A stretch of 64,000 bases of DNA from Neptunomonas japonica JAMM 1380 (GTDB lineage Bacteria > Pseudomonadota > Gammaproteobacteria > Pseudomonadales > Balneatricaceae): contig NZ_AP014546.1 in the NCBI RefSeq assembly GCF_016592555.1, positions 744,001 to 808,000 of the forward strand, given 5' to 3'. The notes under the pieces were generated by a model, which did no database searches, was not told where the DNA came from, and was given only the letters and a program-made list of their open reading frames with translations. A program made the position numbers and the translations under genes. This document shows positions 25,337 to 33,784 of the stretch, piece by piece; positions within the stretch are counted from its first letter, which is position 1; the number at the start of each line of letters is the position of its first letter.

Positions 25337-25401
25337 TGTCTGTCAAAAATATACCTTTAACTCCCCCCGTATTTCATGGCTCTGTGGCGCTTTCTGCTGT
25401 T

Positions 25402-25416
25402 TGGCATAGAGATTGC
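25402..25416 (+). promoter_or_regulatory. Sigma-54 promoter of flgBCDE
   Basis: TGGCAT, five bases (AGAGA), then TTGC, 31 bp upstream of flgB. Consistent with FleQ/FleR-dependent class II/III transcription of rod and hook genes in the Pseudomonas-type hierarchy. Confidence 0.88.
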
Positions 25417-25447
25417 TTTATTCTCTCTACACAGTGAGAGGTGACGT

Positions 25448-25858
25448 ATGGCGATTAGTTTTGATAAAGCATTAGGAATACATGAAGACGCAATTGGGCT
25501 GCGCTCAAAGCGTGCAGAAGTGATTGCTAATAATATTGCCAATGCCGATACGCCAAACTTCCAAGCACGTGATATCGACTTTAAAAGTGTGCTGCAAGGT
25601 GTTCAAGGTGCTCAGCAGAATCAAGCACCTCTGAAAATGGTTAATACCAATGCAACGCATCAAGATGCCGTCATTCATCCGGATTATGCTGCCGAGTTAT
25701 TATTTCGTACACCGACTCAGCCATCTGTTGATGGAAATACAGTTGATGTTCAGGAGGAGATGGCTCGTTATACAGAAAACGCTTTAGGCTACCAAGCATC
25801 GTTTGATTTTATAAATCGCAAATTTAAAGGCCTATCTAGCGCTATCAAGGGTAATTAA
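25448..25858 (+). CDS. flgB: Flagellar proximal rod protein FlgB
   Basis: A 136-residue rod protein with the N-terminal rod motif RSKRAEVIANNIANADTPNF and the C-terminal helix ENALGYQASFDFINRKF. A GTGAGAGG-type ribosome binding region lies just before the ATG. First gene of the sigma-54-driven flgBCDE group; flgC follows after 2 bp. Confidence 0.96.
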   Translation: MAISFDKALGIHEDAIGLRSKRAEVIANNIANADTPNFQARDIDFKSVLQGVQGAQQNQAPLKMVNTNATHQDAVIHPDYAAELLFRTPTQPSVDGNTVDVQEEMARYTENALGYQASFDFINRKFKGLSSAIKGN

Positions 25859-25860
25859 TC

Positions 25861-26295
25861 ATGTCATTGGCAAATATATTTAATATAGCGGGTTCAGCGA
25901 TGAGTGCTCAGACCATTCGTCTGAACACAACAGCGAGTAACATGGCTAATGCCGATAGTGTGAGCTCCAGTGTTGGTGAAACTTATCGAGCACGTAAGCC
26001 TGTTTTTGAATTGCAAGCGCCTTCACTTGAGCAGGTGACTGATACCGATACTGGGTTGGTTCCTGGCCAGGGAGTGCATGTGGCAGGCATCGTTGAGAGT
26101 CAGGCTCCGCTTCGTACGGCGTATGAGCCAAGTCACCCTTTGGCTGATGAAAAAGGCTACGTACATTACCCTAATGTTAATGTAGTTGAAGAGATGGCAG
26201 ATATGATTTCAGCCTCTAGATCGTTTCAAATTAACGCCGAAATTATGAATACCGCAAAACAGATGGTGCAACGAGCTCTGACATTGGGGCAGTGA
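25861..26295 (+). CDS. flgC: Flagellar proximal rod protein FlgC
   Basis: A 144-residue rod protein. The N-terminus (NIAGSAMSAQTIRLNTTASN) and the C-terminal motif SASRSFQINAEIMNTAKQMV match the rod/hook family. It forms the rod with FlgB, FlgF, FlgG and FliE. Confidence 0.96.
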   Translation: MSLANIFNIAGSAMSAQTIRLNTTASNMANADSVSSSVGETYRARKPVFELQAPSLEQVTDTDTGLVPGQGVHVAGIVESQAPLRTAYEPSHPLADEKGYVHYPNVNVVEEMADMISASRSFQINAEIMNTAKQMVQRALTLGQ

Positions 26296-26361
26296 GCGGC
26301 TAAACAAATACTAACCTGGTCAAGTGAGTTTTGGCCGCAATTAAAGAGTTGAGGTCATGAT

Positions 26362-27039
26362 ATGGCTGATATCAACGGTGTAAATGCAACGTCGGTTTAT
26401 GAGCAAATAAACAAAAGTAATCAAGCATCATCTACAGCCAAATCGCAGTCTGAAACAGATAGCGATATGTTCATGAAGCTGATGATTGCTCAGTTGAAAA
26501 ATCAGGATCCTACCAGCCCTGCTGATACTGCTGACTTTATGCAGCAAATTTCAAACATGAGCTCTGTTGAGAGTATTAATAACCTCAATACTACGATGTC
26601 TGATATGAGCAGTGCTTTGTTAACCAGTCAGGCGGCTTTACAAGCATCGTCAATGGTAGGACAAACAGCTTTTGTGAAAACCGATAAGGCGATGCTAGAT
26701 AGTCGGGGCATTATCGAAGGTGTGTACACGCTTCCTGAAAGCGCCAAGGGCGTGCGGGTCTCGGTTTACGATTCGGTAGGAGATGTTGTAGATACTTGGG
26801 AGATGAAGTCTGTAGCAGCGGGTGATCATAACTTCGGTTGGAATGTGGGAAATAGAGACCCTCAAAGTGAGTACAAAGTCGTGGTGGAAGCGACAGATTC
26901 GGAAGGCGTTTATAAGCCTACCGAAAGCTATATTGGCCATCGAGTTGACAGTGTTACCTTGGGGCAAAACGGTATTGGTATGAAAGTGAATACAGGTGCC
27001 GGAACAGTGAATATGAGTGACATCAAGCAAATAGGTTAA
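26362..27039 (+). CDS. flgD: Hook-capping protein FlgD
   Basis: A 225-residue hook scaffold protein. The N-terminal secretion/capping region has FMKLMIAQLKNQDPTSPADT, a FlgD signature, followed by an FlgD-Ig/Tudor-like domain with DSVGDVVDTW and GDHNFGWNVGNRD. It caps the growing hook and is discarded when the hook is complete. It is 15 bp upstream of flgE. Confidence 0.95.
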   Translation: MADINGVNATSVYEQINKSNQASSTAKSQSETDSDMFMKLMIAQLKNQDPTSPADTADFMQQISNMSSVESINNLNTTMSDMSSALLTSQAALQASSMVGQTAFVKTDKAMLDSRGIIEGVYTLPESAKGVRVSVYDSVGDVVDTWEMKSVAAGDHNFGWNVGNRDPQSEYKVVVEATDSEGVYKPTESYIGHRVDSVTLGQNGIGMKVNTGAGTVNMSDIKQIG

Positions 27040-27054
27040 TGAGGGGAAATAGTC

Positions 27055-29103
27055 ATGGCGGGTTTTAATATCGCGGTTACAGGATTAAAAGCATCATCGA
27101 CCATGCTTGATGTCGCAGGTAATAATATAGCGAACTCTAGTACAGTAGGTTATAAGTCATCCAGAACAGAGTTTGGTGATATCTATACTGCATCTGTTGT
27201 GGGCTCGGGAAGTAGTAATACCCCAGGGTCAGGTGTCACTGTATCGAATATCGCGCAGGACTTTAGCTCTGGTACGCTAGAGTTTACCAACAATAATCTT
27301 GATTTGGCGATTAATGGCTCTGGCTTCTTTCAGTTAGATGATCAGCAAGGCGGTATAACTTATTCGCGTGCTGGTGCCTTTGAACTTGATAAAGAAGGCT
27401 ATGTCGTTTCTAAAGATGGTAAGCGTTTGCAGGGATACGGGCTGGACGATAAAGAAAATCGCTTGCCCATAGGTGATTTGGCAGTAACTCAAAAAGAGTA
27501 CCCACCCAAAGCAACCAGCGACATGGATCTTGCTTTCAATATTGATGATCGTGAAGACTCAACAACACTTTTGCCGAATTATGATAAAGATAAAGCAGGC
27601 TCTTACACCTACAGTACAACAGTGCGTACGTTTGATAGTTTAGGTAACGAGCATACCGTAAAATACAATATGGTTGAGCAGCGTCCCGAACAAGAGTATA
27701 AAAAATATATAACGGCCCCTGCTAGTGATGTGCTGATTTCAGGTGCTCCGGCGATAACAGTGGCTTTGGCAGTAGGGGTGCCAACCGCAGCAGCGGGTTT
27801 TGCTCAAGTTACGACGACGGCAAAAGGTCCTACGGGAAATAACCAAGAAATTTGGAGACTTCAGGACCCAGTTCTTAAAGATCTTCAAGAAACAGACCCA
27901 AGGATTTTTGCTGTTGAGTATTACCCTGATGGGGCGGGTTCTGGTGAGCTGAAAATTATTACTCGTGCAGATTCGCTTGAGTTTGGTGACTTAGTTGTGA
28001 CTGATAATGCGGCGACGCCTGCTTCATTAGTTCCTACTGCAACGGATACGACAGGTTTTGTTTCGAGTAATGAGAAACAATACTTCGAGTTTAATGCCGC
28101 CAATTTCCCAACCAATACATTCAATATTAAAATTGCTGGTGTAGATATAGATATCTCTACTGGGACTGGAGGCATGAGTGCTGAGCTGGTTGCTTTAGCG
28201 ATTCGTGATCGTGAGTCAGATATCATTGAAGCGAACCCGCTTATTCAGTCAGTAAGCTGGGATGCTGATCAGGGTACCAATGGTGCATTACGTGTTGAGT
28301 ATAAACCAGAAGTAACCCCGGGCTCTTTGAACTCTGTTTCTGTAGGTGTTTTTGATGACAATGTCTCGCAACTGTTTGCCGCTGATAGTGTTGCTGGTGG
28401 TGCTTTAGATGCGCACTTTACTGAGCCGGGTGATAACTCTTATGATGGCGTCTATCGTGTTTATGCATATCTAAATGGTGATGAAGCGCTTGATTTGGGT
28501 AAAGCAAATGATCCAGGTAATGGGTCGGCTACTGAGCCAGGTCCTATTCTGATTAAATTTGACCCAACCAGTGGTATTCTTTCATCGGTTAATGGCGAAG
28601 AAGTACGTACGGGTGCAGCCGTGCCTGATCTGTTAATTAAAGGAGCTGATCCAGCTAACCCAAATAATGTAATTACATTGAATTTAGCTGGTTCTACACA
28701 GTTTGCATCTGACTCTATTATAAAAGCCTCAGATCAAGATGGTTATCCAAAGGGTGATCTTATTGGTGTTTCGTTCAGTGGAACGGGCGATATGATTGCG
28801 GCTTTTAGTAATGGTGAAGAGCTTAAAATTGGTGTGGTTGCTATCGCATCTTTTGAAAATCAGGCAGGTTTGCAACCAAGTGGTGATACTGAGTGGTCGG
28901 CAACATTGGCATCTGGTGGCGCTTTAATGAATCCTCCGGGAACTGGTTTGAATGGTTTGCTTCGCTCTGCTGCTTTAGAGCAGTCCAATGTTGATTTATC
29001 TGCAGAGCTTGTGAAATTGATTGAAGCGCAGCGTAACTTTCAAGCAAACTCTAAAACACTTGAAACTTTGAATACGGTAACGCAGTCGATTTTGCAGATC
29101 TAA
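27055..29103 (+). CDS. flgE: Flagellar hook protein FlgE (long form)
   Basis: A 682-residue hook protein; many homologues have 400-460. The N-terminal D0 region (FNIAVTGLKASSTMLDVAGN) and the C-terminal LSAELVKLIEAQRNFQANSK are conserved, as is the FlgE/F/G-like block DLAINGSGFFQL. The extra length lies in the middle (about residues 210-560), an acidic, Gly/Ala/Thr-rich, surface-exposed insertion. A terminator follows the stop codon. Confidence 0.95.
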   Translation: MAGFNIAVTGLKASSTMLDVAGNNIANSSTVGYKSSRTEFGDIYTASVVGSGSSNTPGSGVTVSNIAQDFSSGTLEFTNNNLDLAINGSGFFQLDDQQGGITYSRAGAFELDKEGYVVSKDGKRLQGYGLDDKENRLPIGDLAVTQKEYPPKATSDMDLAFNIDDREDSTTLLPNYDKDKAGSYTYSTTVRTFDSLGNEHTVKYNMVEQRPEQEYKKYITAPASDVLISGAPAITVALAVGVPTAAAGFAQVTTTAKGPTGNNQEIWRLQDPVLKDLQETDPRIFAVEYYPDGAGSGELKIITRADSLEFGDLVVTDNAATPASLVPTATDTTGFVSSNEKQYFEFNAANFPTNTFNIKIAGVDIDISTGTGGMSAELVALAIRDRESDIIEANPLIQSVSWDADQGTNGALRVEYKPEVTPGSLNSVSVGVFDDNVSQLFAADSVAGGALDAHFTEPGDNSYDGVYRVYAYLNGDEALDLGKANDPGNGSATEPGPILIKFDPTSGILSSVNGEEVRTGAAVPDLLIKGADPANPNNVITLNLAGSTQFASDSIIKASDQDGYPKGDLIGVSFSGTGDMIAAFSNGEELKIGVVAIASFENQAGLQPSGDTEWSATLASGGALMNPPGTGLNGLLRSAALEQSNVDLSAELVKLIEAQRNFQANSKTLETLNTVTQSILQI

Positions 29104-29126
29104 TTTCTACGTTATTTTGCTTGTTA

Positions 29127-29156
29127 AAAAGAGCCGCTTATGCGGCTCTTTTTTTT
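29127..29156 (+). terminator. Rho-independent terminator after flgE
   Basis: Arms GAGCCGC and GCGGCTC with a TTAT loop, followed by eight T residues. The sigma-54 promoter of flgF begins at the last T of this run. Confidence 0.93.
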
Positions 29157-29170
29157 GGCATGTAGTTTGC
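29156..29170 (+). promoter_or_regulatory. Sigma-54 promoter of flgFGHIJ, abutting the flgE terminator
   Basis: TGGCAT, five bases (GTAGT), then TTGC, 52 bp upstream of flgF. The element starts directly at the end of the terminator T-run, making a compact terminator-promoter junction. Confidence 0.88.
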
Positions 29171-29222
29171 ATTTAACAATATATCGAATAGGTACGGCAA
29201 CCACAAAATTCCGGATGAAGTT

Positions 29223-29966
29223 ATGGATAAAGTTGTTTTTATAGCGATGAGCGGTGCACGAGAAAATATGCTTGCACAACAAGCTCATGCTAACAATTTG
29301 GCTAACGTGAGCACGACTGGTTTTAAGACAGATTTGGCTCAAGCCCGCTCAATGCAAGTGTTTGGCGAAGGCTTGCCTACACGTGTTTATGCAATGACGG
29401 AAAGACCGGCAACCGATACAACAACAGGGACTTTCATTCAAACAGGGCGAACACTCGATGTTGCTATCGATGGAGGTGGTTGGTTAGCCGTTATTGGGGC
29501 CGATGGCAAAGAGGCCTATACCCGATCAGGCGAGCTGCAGCTCAATGCCGCTAATCAGCTCGTAACGGGCAGTGGTTTGCCGGTAATGGGTAATGGCGGC
29601 ATCCCGATCGCTATTCCTGCTGCCGAGAAAGTTGATATTGGTTCAGATGGCACTATTACTATCCGCCCATTAGGAGAAGCCGCCGCTGAGTTGGCTGTCG
29701 TTGACCGTATTAAGCTAGTGAAACTTGATGAACAATCTATCTATAAAGGTGTAGATGGTTTGATGCATGTAGATGATGGCCTTCCTCAGCCACCAGACTT
29801 AGCGCTTAAGCTGCGTTCAGGCTATTTAGAGTCCAGTAATGTAAATGCTGTCAATGAGCTAACCAGTATTATTAGCTTGTCACGACAGTTTGAAATGAAC
29901 ATAAAAATGATGAAAACCGCAGAAGATAACTCTACAGCTGCGGCAAAAATTCTTCAGTTAAGTTAG
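29223..29966 (+). CDS. flgF: Flagellar proximal/transition rod protein FlgF
   Basis: A 247-residue rod protein. The motif AHANNLANVSTTGFKTDLAQ, the block LDVAIDGGGWLAV and the C-terminal ESSNVNAVNELTSIISLSRQ are characteristic of FlgF. It is followed by flgG after 18 bp. Confidence 0.96.
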   Translation: MDKVVFIAMSGARENMLAQQAHANNLANVSTTGFKTDLAQARSMQVFGEGLPTRVYAMTERPATDTTTGTFIQTGRTLDVAIDGGGWLAVIGADGKEAYTRSGELQLNAANQLVTGSGLPVMGNGGIPIAIPAAEKVDIGSDGTITIRPLGEAAAELAVVDRIKLVKLDEQSIYKGVDGLMHVDDGLPQPPDLALKLRSGYLESSNVNAVNELTSIISLSRQFEMNIKMMKTAEDNSTAAAKILQLS

Positions 29967-29984
29967 CAGTATTAGGAGATAGCA

Positions 29985-30770
29985 ATGCACGGTGCACTTT
30001 TTGTCGCTAAAACAGGTTTGTCAGCACAGGATACTCAGCTGAAAGTTATCTCTAATAACTTGGCAAACGTCAGTACGGTTGGTTTTAAGAAAGACCGTGC
30101 TGTTTTTGAAGATCTACTTTATCAAGTGCAACGCCAGCCAGGTGCCGATTCATCTGAAGGTACTCAGCTACCAACAGGGTTGCAGCTAGGTAATGGTGTG
30201 CGTGTCGTAGGTACGCAAAAACTATTTCAAACAGGCGAAATGCAGGTATCCGAAGAGCCGTTTGATGTCGCTATTAATGGACGAGGCTTTTTTCAAGTAA
30301 CCATGCCTAGTGGAGAACTTGGTTATACGCGTAATGGCCAGTTTCATGTTAATGCTGATAATGAACTGGTAACTACAGAGGGTTATTTAGTTGAGCCTGC
30401 GATTACGTTACCAGCTGAAGTACAGACCTTTACTGTAGGTGTTGATGGAACAGTGACGGCTGTCGTTGCAGGAAGTGCTACGCCAGTCCAGCTTGCCCAG
30501 CTAGAAATAGCAGATTTTGTGAACCCAGCAGGTTTGCAGGCAATCGGGCAAAACTTATTTATTGAAACAGCAGCAAGTGGTGCGCCTCAAATAGCAGTAC
30601 CGGGCGAAGCGGGTACCGGAATTCTGCGCCAAGGAATGCTGGAGGGGTCGAACGTGAACTCTGTAGAAGAACTGGTGAATATGATCACGACACAGCGTGC
30701 TTATGAGATTAACTCTAAAGTGATTTCTACTGCCGATGAAATGCTCTCTTATGTTTCGCAGCAGCTGTAA
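29985..30770 (+). CDS. flgG: Flagellar distal rod protein FlgG
   Basis: A 261-residue rod protein, the usual FlgG length. SNNLANVSTVGFKKDRAVFE, the block FDVAINGRGFFQV and C-terminal EGSNVNSVEELVNMITTQRA are the standard motifs. A Shine-Dalgarno AGGAG precedes the ATG. Confidence 0.97.
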   Translation: MHGALFVAKTGLSAQDTQLKVISNNLANVSTVGFKKDRAVFEDLLYQVQRQPGADSSEGTQLPTGLQLGNGVRVVGTQKLFQTGEMQVSEEPFDVAINGRGFFQVTMPSGELGYTRNGQFHVNADNELVTTEGYLVEPAITLPAEVQTFTVGVDGTVTAVVAGSATPVQLAQLEIADFVNPAGLQAIGQNLFIETAASGAPQIAVPGEAGTGILRQGMLEGSNVNSVEELVNMITTQRAYEINSKVISTADEMLSYVSQQL

Positions 30771-30827
30771 TTAGCTGATGTTTTTGTGTGTGTGAAGTCT
30801 ATAAAAATGAAAGCATGGAAAATAAGA

Positions 30828-31502
30828 ATGAAACGCTTTGTGCTAGTTACCATCGTATCTGCGTTTATGGTTGGTTGTGTTAATAAGCCAGTAAAGCCAG
30901 ATCGCCCTTATTATGCGCCAGTGGCCCCGCAGCAATTACAGCAGCCAAGGCCAGTGAATGGTTCTATTTTTAATGCGGCTACCAATATTGATATCTACAG
31001 TGACGGCCGAGCGCATAGGGTTGGAGACATTATCACTATTGTATTAAGTGAAAAGACTCAGTCTTCCAAGACGGCGAAAACAACGGCGGATAAGAGCAGT
31101 ACATTATCACTTCCACAGCCTACTATCTTAGGGAATCCGTTATCTGTTTTCGGTGCACCAGTTAGTGCTTCTTCAGGTGCTTCAACAAACACGTTTGAAG
31201 GTGAAGGCAAGTCAGATATGAGCAACAGTCTTAGTGGTGATATTACTGTGACTGTTCATGAAGTGTTACCTAATGGCGTGCTTTCGGTGCGCGGAGAAAA
31301 ATGGCTGCAGCTTAACCAGGGTGATGAGTATATTCAGATCAGTGGTTTGGTGCGGCCTCAGGATATTGCCTCTGATAATACGATATCCTCCACCAAGTTA
31401 GCCGATGCCAGGATAGGGTACAGTGGAACGGGTGGTGTGCATGATACTAATACGATGGGCTGGTTGAGTAAGTTTTTCATTAGCCCTTTATGGCCTTTTT
31501 AA
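30828..31502 (+). CDS. flgH: Flagellar L-ring lipoprotein FlgH
   Basis: Outer-membrane L-ring protein. The start at 30828 ([17 protein letters not shown]) gives a standard lipoprotein signal with lipid cysteine C17 and 224 residues, the normal FlgH size; the frame is open upstream to GTG 30786 and ATG 30807, which would add a hydrophilic leader. Conserved FlgH motifs are [19 protein letters not shown] and [20 protein letters not shown]. Confidence 0.93.
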   Translation: MKRFVLVTIVSAFMVGCVNKPVKPDRPYYAPVAPQQLQQPRPVNGSIFNAATNIDIYSDGRAHRVGDIITIVLSEKTQSSKTAKTTADKSSTLSLPQPTILGNPLSVFGAPVSASSGASTNTFEGEGKSDMSNSLSGDITVTVHEVLPNGVLSVRGEKWLQLNQGDEYIQISGLVRPQDIASDNTISSTKLADARIGYSGTGGVHDTNTMGWLSKFFISPLWPF

Positions 31503-31552
31503 TATTGTTTTTGTGTAGGTTTTCTGCAATGAACTGGAACATGGTGAATAGT

Positions 31553-32647
31553 ATGTTTAGTAAAGTGTTATCTGTATTGCTGCTTGGGCTGGTGTTTTCA
31601 TCTGGTGCACTAGCAGAACGCATTAAAGATATCAGTTCAGTTGCAGGTGTTCGTAACAACCAGCTAGTAGGTTATGGTTTGGTCGTGGGGCTTGATGGTA
31701 CAGGGGATAAAGCCAGTTTTACATCGCAGACCTTTAGAAATATGCTAAATAATTTTGGTGTAGCTATTCCTGCTACCGTTAACCCAAAATCTAAAAATAT
31801 TGCAGCGGTTGCTATTCATGCTGAACTGCCTCCGTTCTCCAAACCCGGTCAAACAATTGACCTTACCGTATCCTCTATTGGTGATTCAAAGAGCCTGCGC
31901 GGTGGTAGCTTATTGTTGGCTCCTTTAAAAGGTGCTGACGGTCAGATTTATGCAATGGCTCAAGGTAATCTTGTTGTATCGGGGTTTGGTGCAGAGGGGC
32001 GTGATGGTTCCCGTTTGTCTTTGAATATACCTAGCGTAGGGCGTATACCTAATGGGGCAACAGTAGAGCGCACTGTACCTAATGCCTTTGCACATGGTGA
32101 TAGTTTAACGCTAAATCTTAATCATCCGGACTTTACGACATCGCGTCGAGTGTCTGAGGAAATAAACGGTTTGTTGGGCACTAATACTGCCGCGGCGATT
32201 GATGCGACTTCTATTCGCGTGAGGGCGCCTAGGGATGCTTCACAGCGTGTCTCGTTTATTTCTGTTCTAGAAAATTTAGAAATCACACCGGCAAAAGAGA
32301 TTGCCAAAGTAATTATTAATTCGCGCACTGGTACCATCGTAATTGGCCAGGATGTCAGAGTGTCTCCTGTTGCTATCACCCACGGTGGTTTAACGGTGGC
32401 AATTACTGAGAACTTCGATGTGAATCAGCCAAATGCATTAGCGGGTGGCGATACAGTCATTACGCCTCGTACAGGTATTGAGGTCGATGAAGGTTCGGGG
32501 CATATGTTTGAGTTTTCACCAGGAACATCACTGCAAGAGATTATAGAAGCAGTAAACCAGGTTGGTGCGGCGCCGGGTGATTTAATGGCCATTCTTGAAG
32601 CTTTAAAGCAGGCCGGTGCTCTTAAAGCTGAACTGATAGTGATCTGA
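31553..32647 (+). CDS. flgI: Flagellar P-ring protein FlgI
   Basis: A 364-residue periplasmic P-ring subunit. The start at 31553 is chosen since GGTGA precedes it and it gives a signal peptide ending in GALA|ERIKD and the family length; the frame is open upstream with other ATGs at 31529 and 31541. Motifs include [22 protein letters not shown] region (residues about 32-53) and the C-terminal [20 protein letters not shown]. FlgI depends on the chaperone FlgA encoded at 22708. Confidence 0.94.
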   Translation: MFSKVLSVLLLGLVFSSGALAERIKDISSVAGVRNNQLVGYGLVVGLDGTGDKASFTSQTFRNMLNNFGVAIPATVNPKSKNIAAVAIHAELPPFSKPGQTIDLTVSSIGDSKSLRGGSLLLAPLKGADGQIYAMAQGNLVVSGFGAEGRDGSRLSLNIPSVGRIPNGATVERTVPNAFAHGDSLTLNLNHPDFTTSRRVSEEINGLLGTNTAAAIDATSIRVRAPRDASQRVSFISVLENLEITPAKEIAKVIINSRTGTIVIGQDVRVSPVAITHGGLTVAITENFDVNQPNALAGGDTVITPRTGIEVDEGSGHMFEFSPGTSLQEIIEAVNQVGAAPGDLMAILEALKQAGALKAELIVI

Positions 32648-32648
32648 T

Positions 32649-33713
32649 ATGGCTATTAACAACGATCCAAATCATAACCCTCAGTTTTATGCTGATATGA
32701 ACAGTTTGCAAAAGCTGAAGCATCAGGCAAAAACTGATACACCTGAGGCGCTAAAGCAGGTTGCTGAGCAGTTTGAGCAGATGTTTCTTAGCATGGTAAT
32801 GAAGAGCATGCGTGAGGCTAATGCATCTTTCGGCGAAGATAATCCATTTAGCAGTGGTGATGTACGTTTTTATCAGGGGATGCTGGATAACCAGATGACT
32901 CAAGAAATGTCTCAGGGTAAGGGAATTGGTTTGGCGGATGTGTTAGCAAGGCAGTTAAGCCACCAGTTAAATGTGCGAATGGATGATGACGATGATAATA
33001 AGGCGCGCCCTGTATCGGAGTCTGAGCGTTTATTAAATCGTGCTTTTGATCAAGGGGCCAGTGCTGCGGCGTCAGCGTTATTAGGCCAAAATTTTGTGCG
33101 AACTAATGATAAAACAGAAGCTCCGCCATCTATTACACCTATTAATGAAACCATCGATGCGTTACTTGCAGCGAGTGAAAATAAGTTGAATAACGCAAAA
33201 GCCGCTGTTGCCTTGCCTGCAAATTTTGAATCGCCTGAAGAGTTTGTCTCCTCGCTGTTGCCTTTAGCTGAAGGAGTTGCCGCTGAATTAGGCGTTGACC
33301 CAAAAGTGCTGCTTGCTCAAGCCGCATTAGAAACAGGCTGGGGGAAGCACATAATTAAGGATGGTGCAGGTGAAAGTAGCAATAATCTATTCAATATTAA
33401 AGCAGATAAACGCTGGGATGGAGATCGAGCTCAGGTCAACACACTAGAATATCGTGACGGTTTGGCTCAACAAGAGAAGGCTCAGTTTCGCTCTTACGAT
33501 TCATACGAGCAAAGCTTTCGAGATTATGCTGATTTCTTGAAAAGCAACCCTCGCTACCAGCAAGCGTTGGAATCTGTGGCTAGCCCTCGTCAATATTTAC
33601 AGCAGCTACAAGCGGCTGGCTATGCCACAGACCCCGCCTATGCAGACAAAATAACCACGATTTTTGAAAACCGAATTTTAGCGATGGAATTAAACACACC
33701 TAAAGAAGGTTGA
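32649..33713 (+). CDS. flgJ: Rod-capping protein / peptidoglycan hydrolase FlgJ
   Basis: A 354-residue two-domain protein: an N-terminal rod-binding domain (about residues 35-105) and a C-terminal glucosaminidase domain (about 195-345) with the catalytic glutamate E228 in AALETGWGK. It caps the rod and opens the peptidoglycan. Only one base separates it from flgI. The linker (110-190) is acidic and of low complexity. Confidence 0.95.
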   Translation: MAINNDPNHNPQFYADMNSLQKLKHQAKTDTPEALKQVAEQFEQMFLSMVMKSMREANASFGEDNPFSSGDVRFYQGMLDNQMTQEMSQGKGIGLADVLARQLSHQLNVRMDDDDDNKARPVSESERLLNRAFDQGASAAASALLGQNFVRTNDKTEAPPSITPINETIDALLAASENKLNNAKAAVALPANFESPEEFVSSLLPLAEGVAAELGVDPKVLLAQAALETGWGKHIIKDGAGESSNNLFNIKADKRWDGDRAQVNTLEYRDGLAQQEKAQFRSYDSYEQSFRDYADFLKSNPRYQQALESVASPRQYLQQLQAAGYATDPAYADKITTIFENRILAMELNTPKEG

Positions 33714-33735
33714 TGTTTGGCCGCTATAAAAAAGA

Positions 33736-33761
33736 TAAATATGGGTTTGTATTGCTGGTAA
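33736..33761 (+). promoter_or_regulatory. Possible weak sigma-28 promoter before flgK
   Basis: TAAA, 14 bases, then GCTGGTAA (6/8 against GCCGATAA). The spacer is one base short of the ideal 15, so this is only a candidate. flgKL may equally be read through from flgF. Confidence 0.3.
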
Positions 33762-33784
33762 GGCACTAAGCTCAGGAGGTAATG

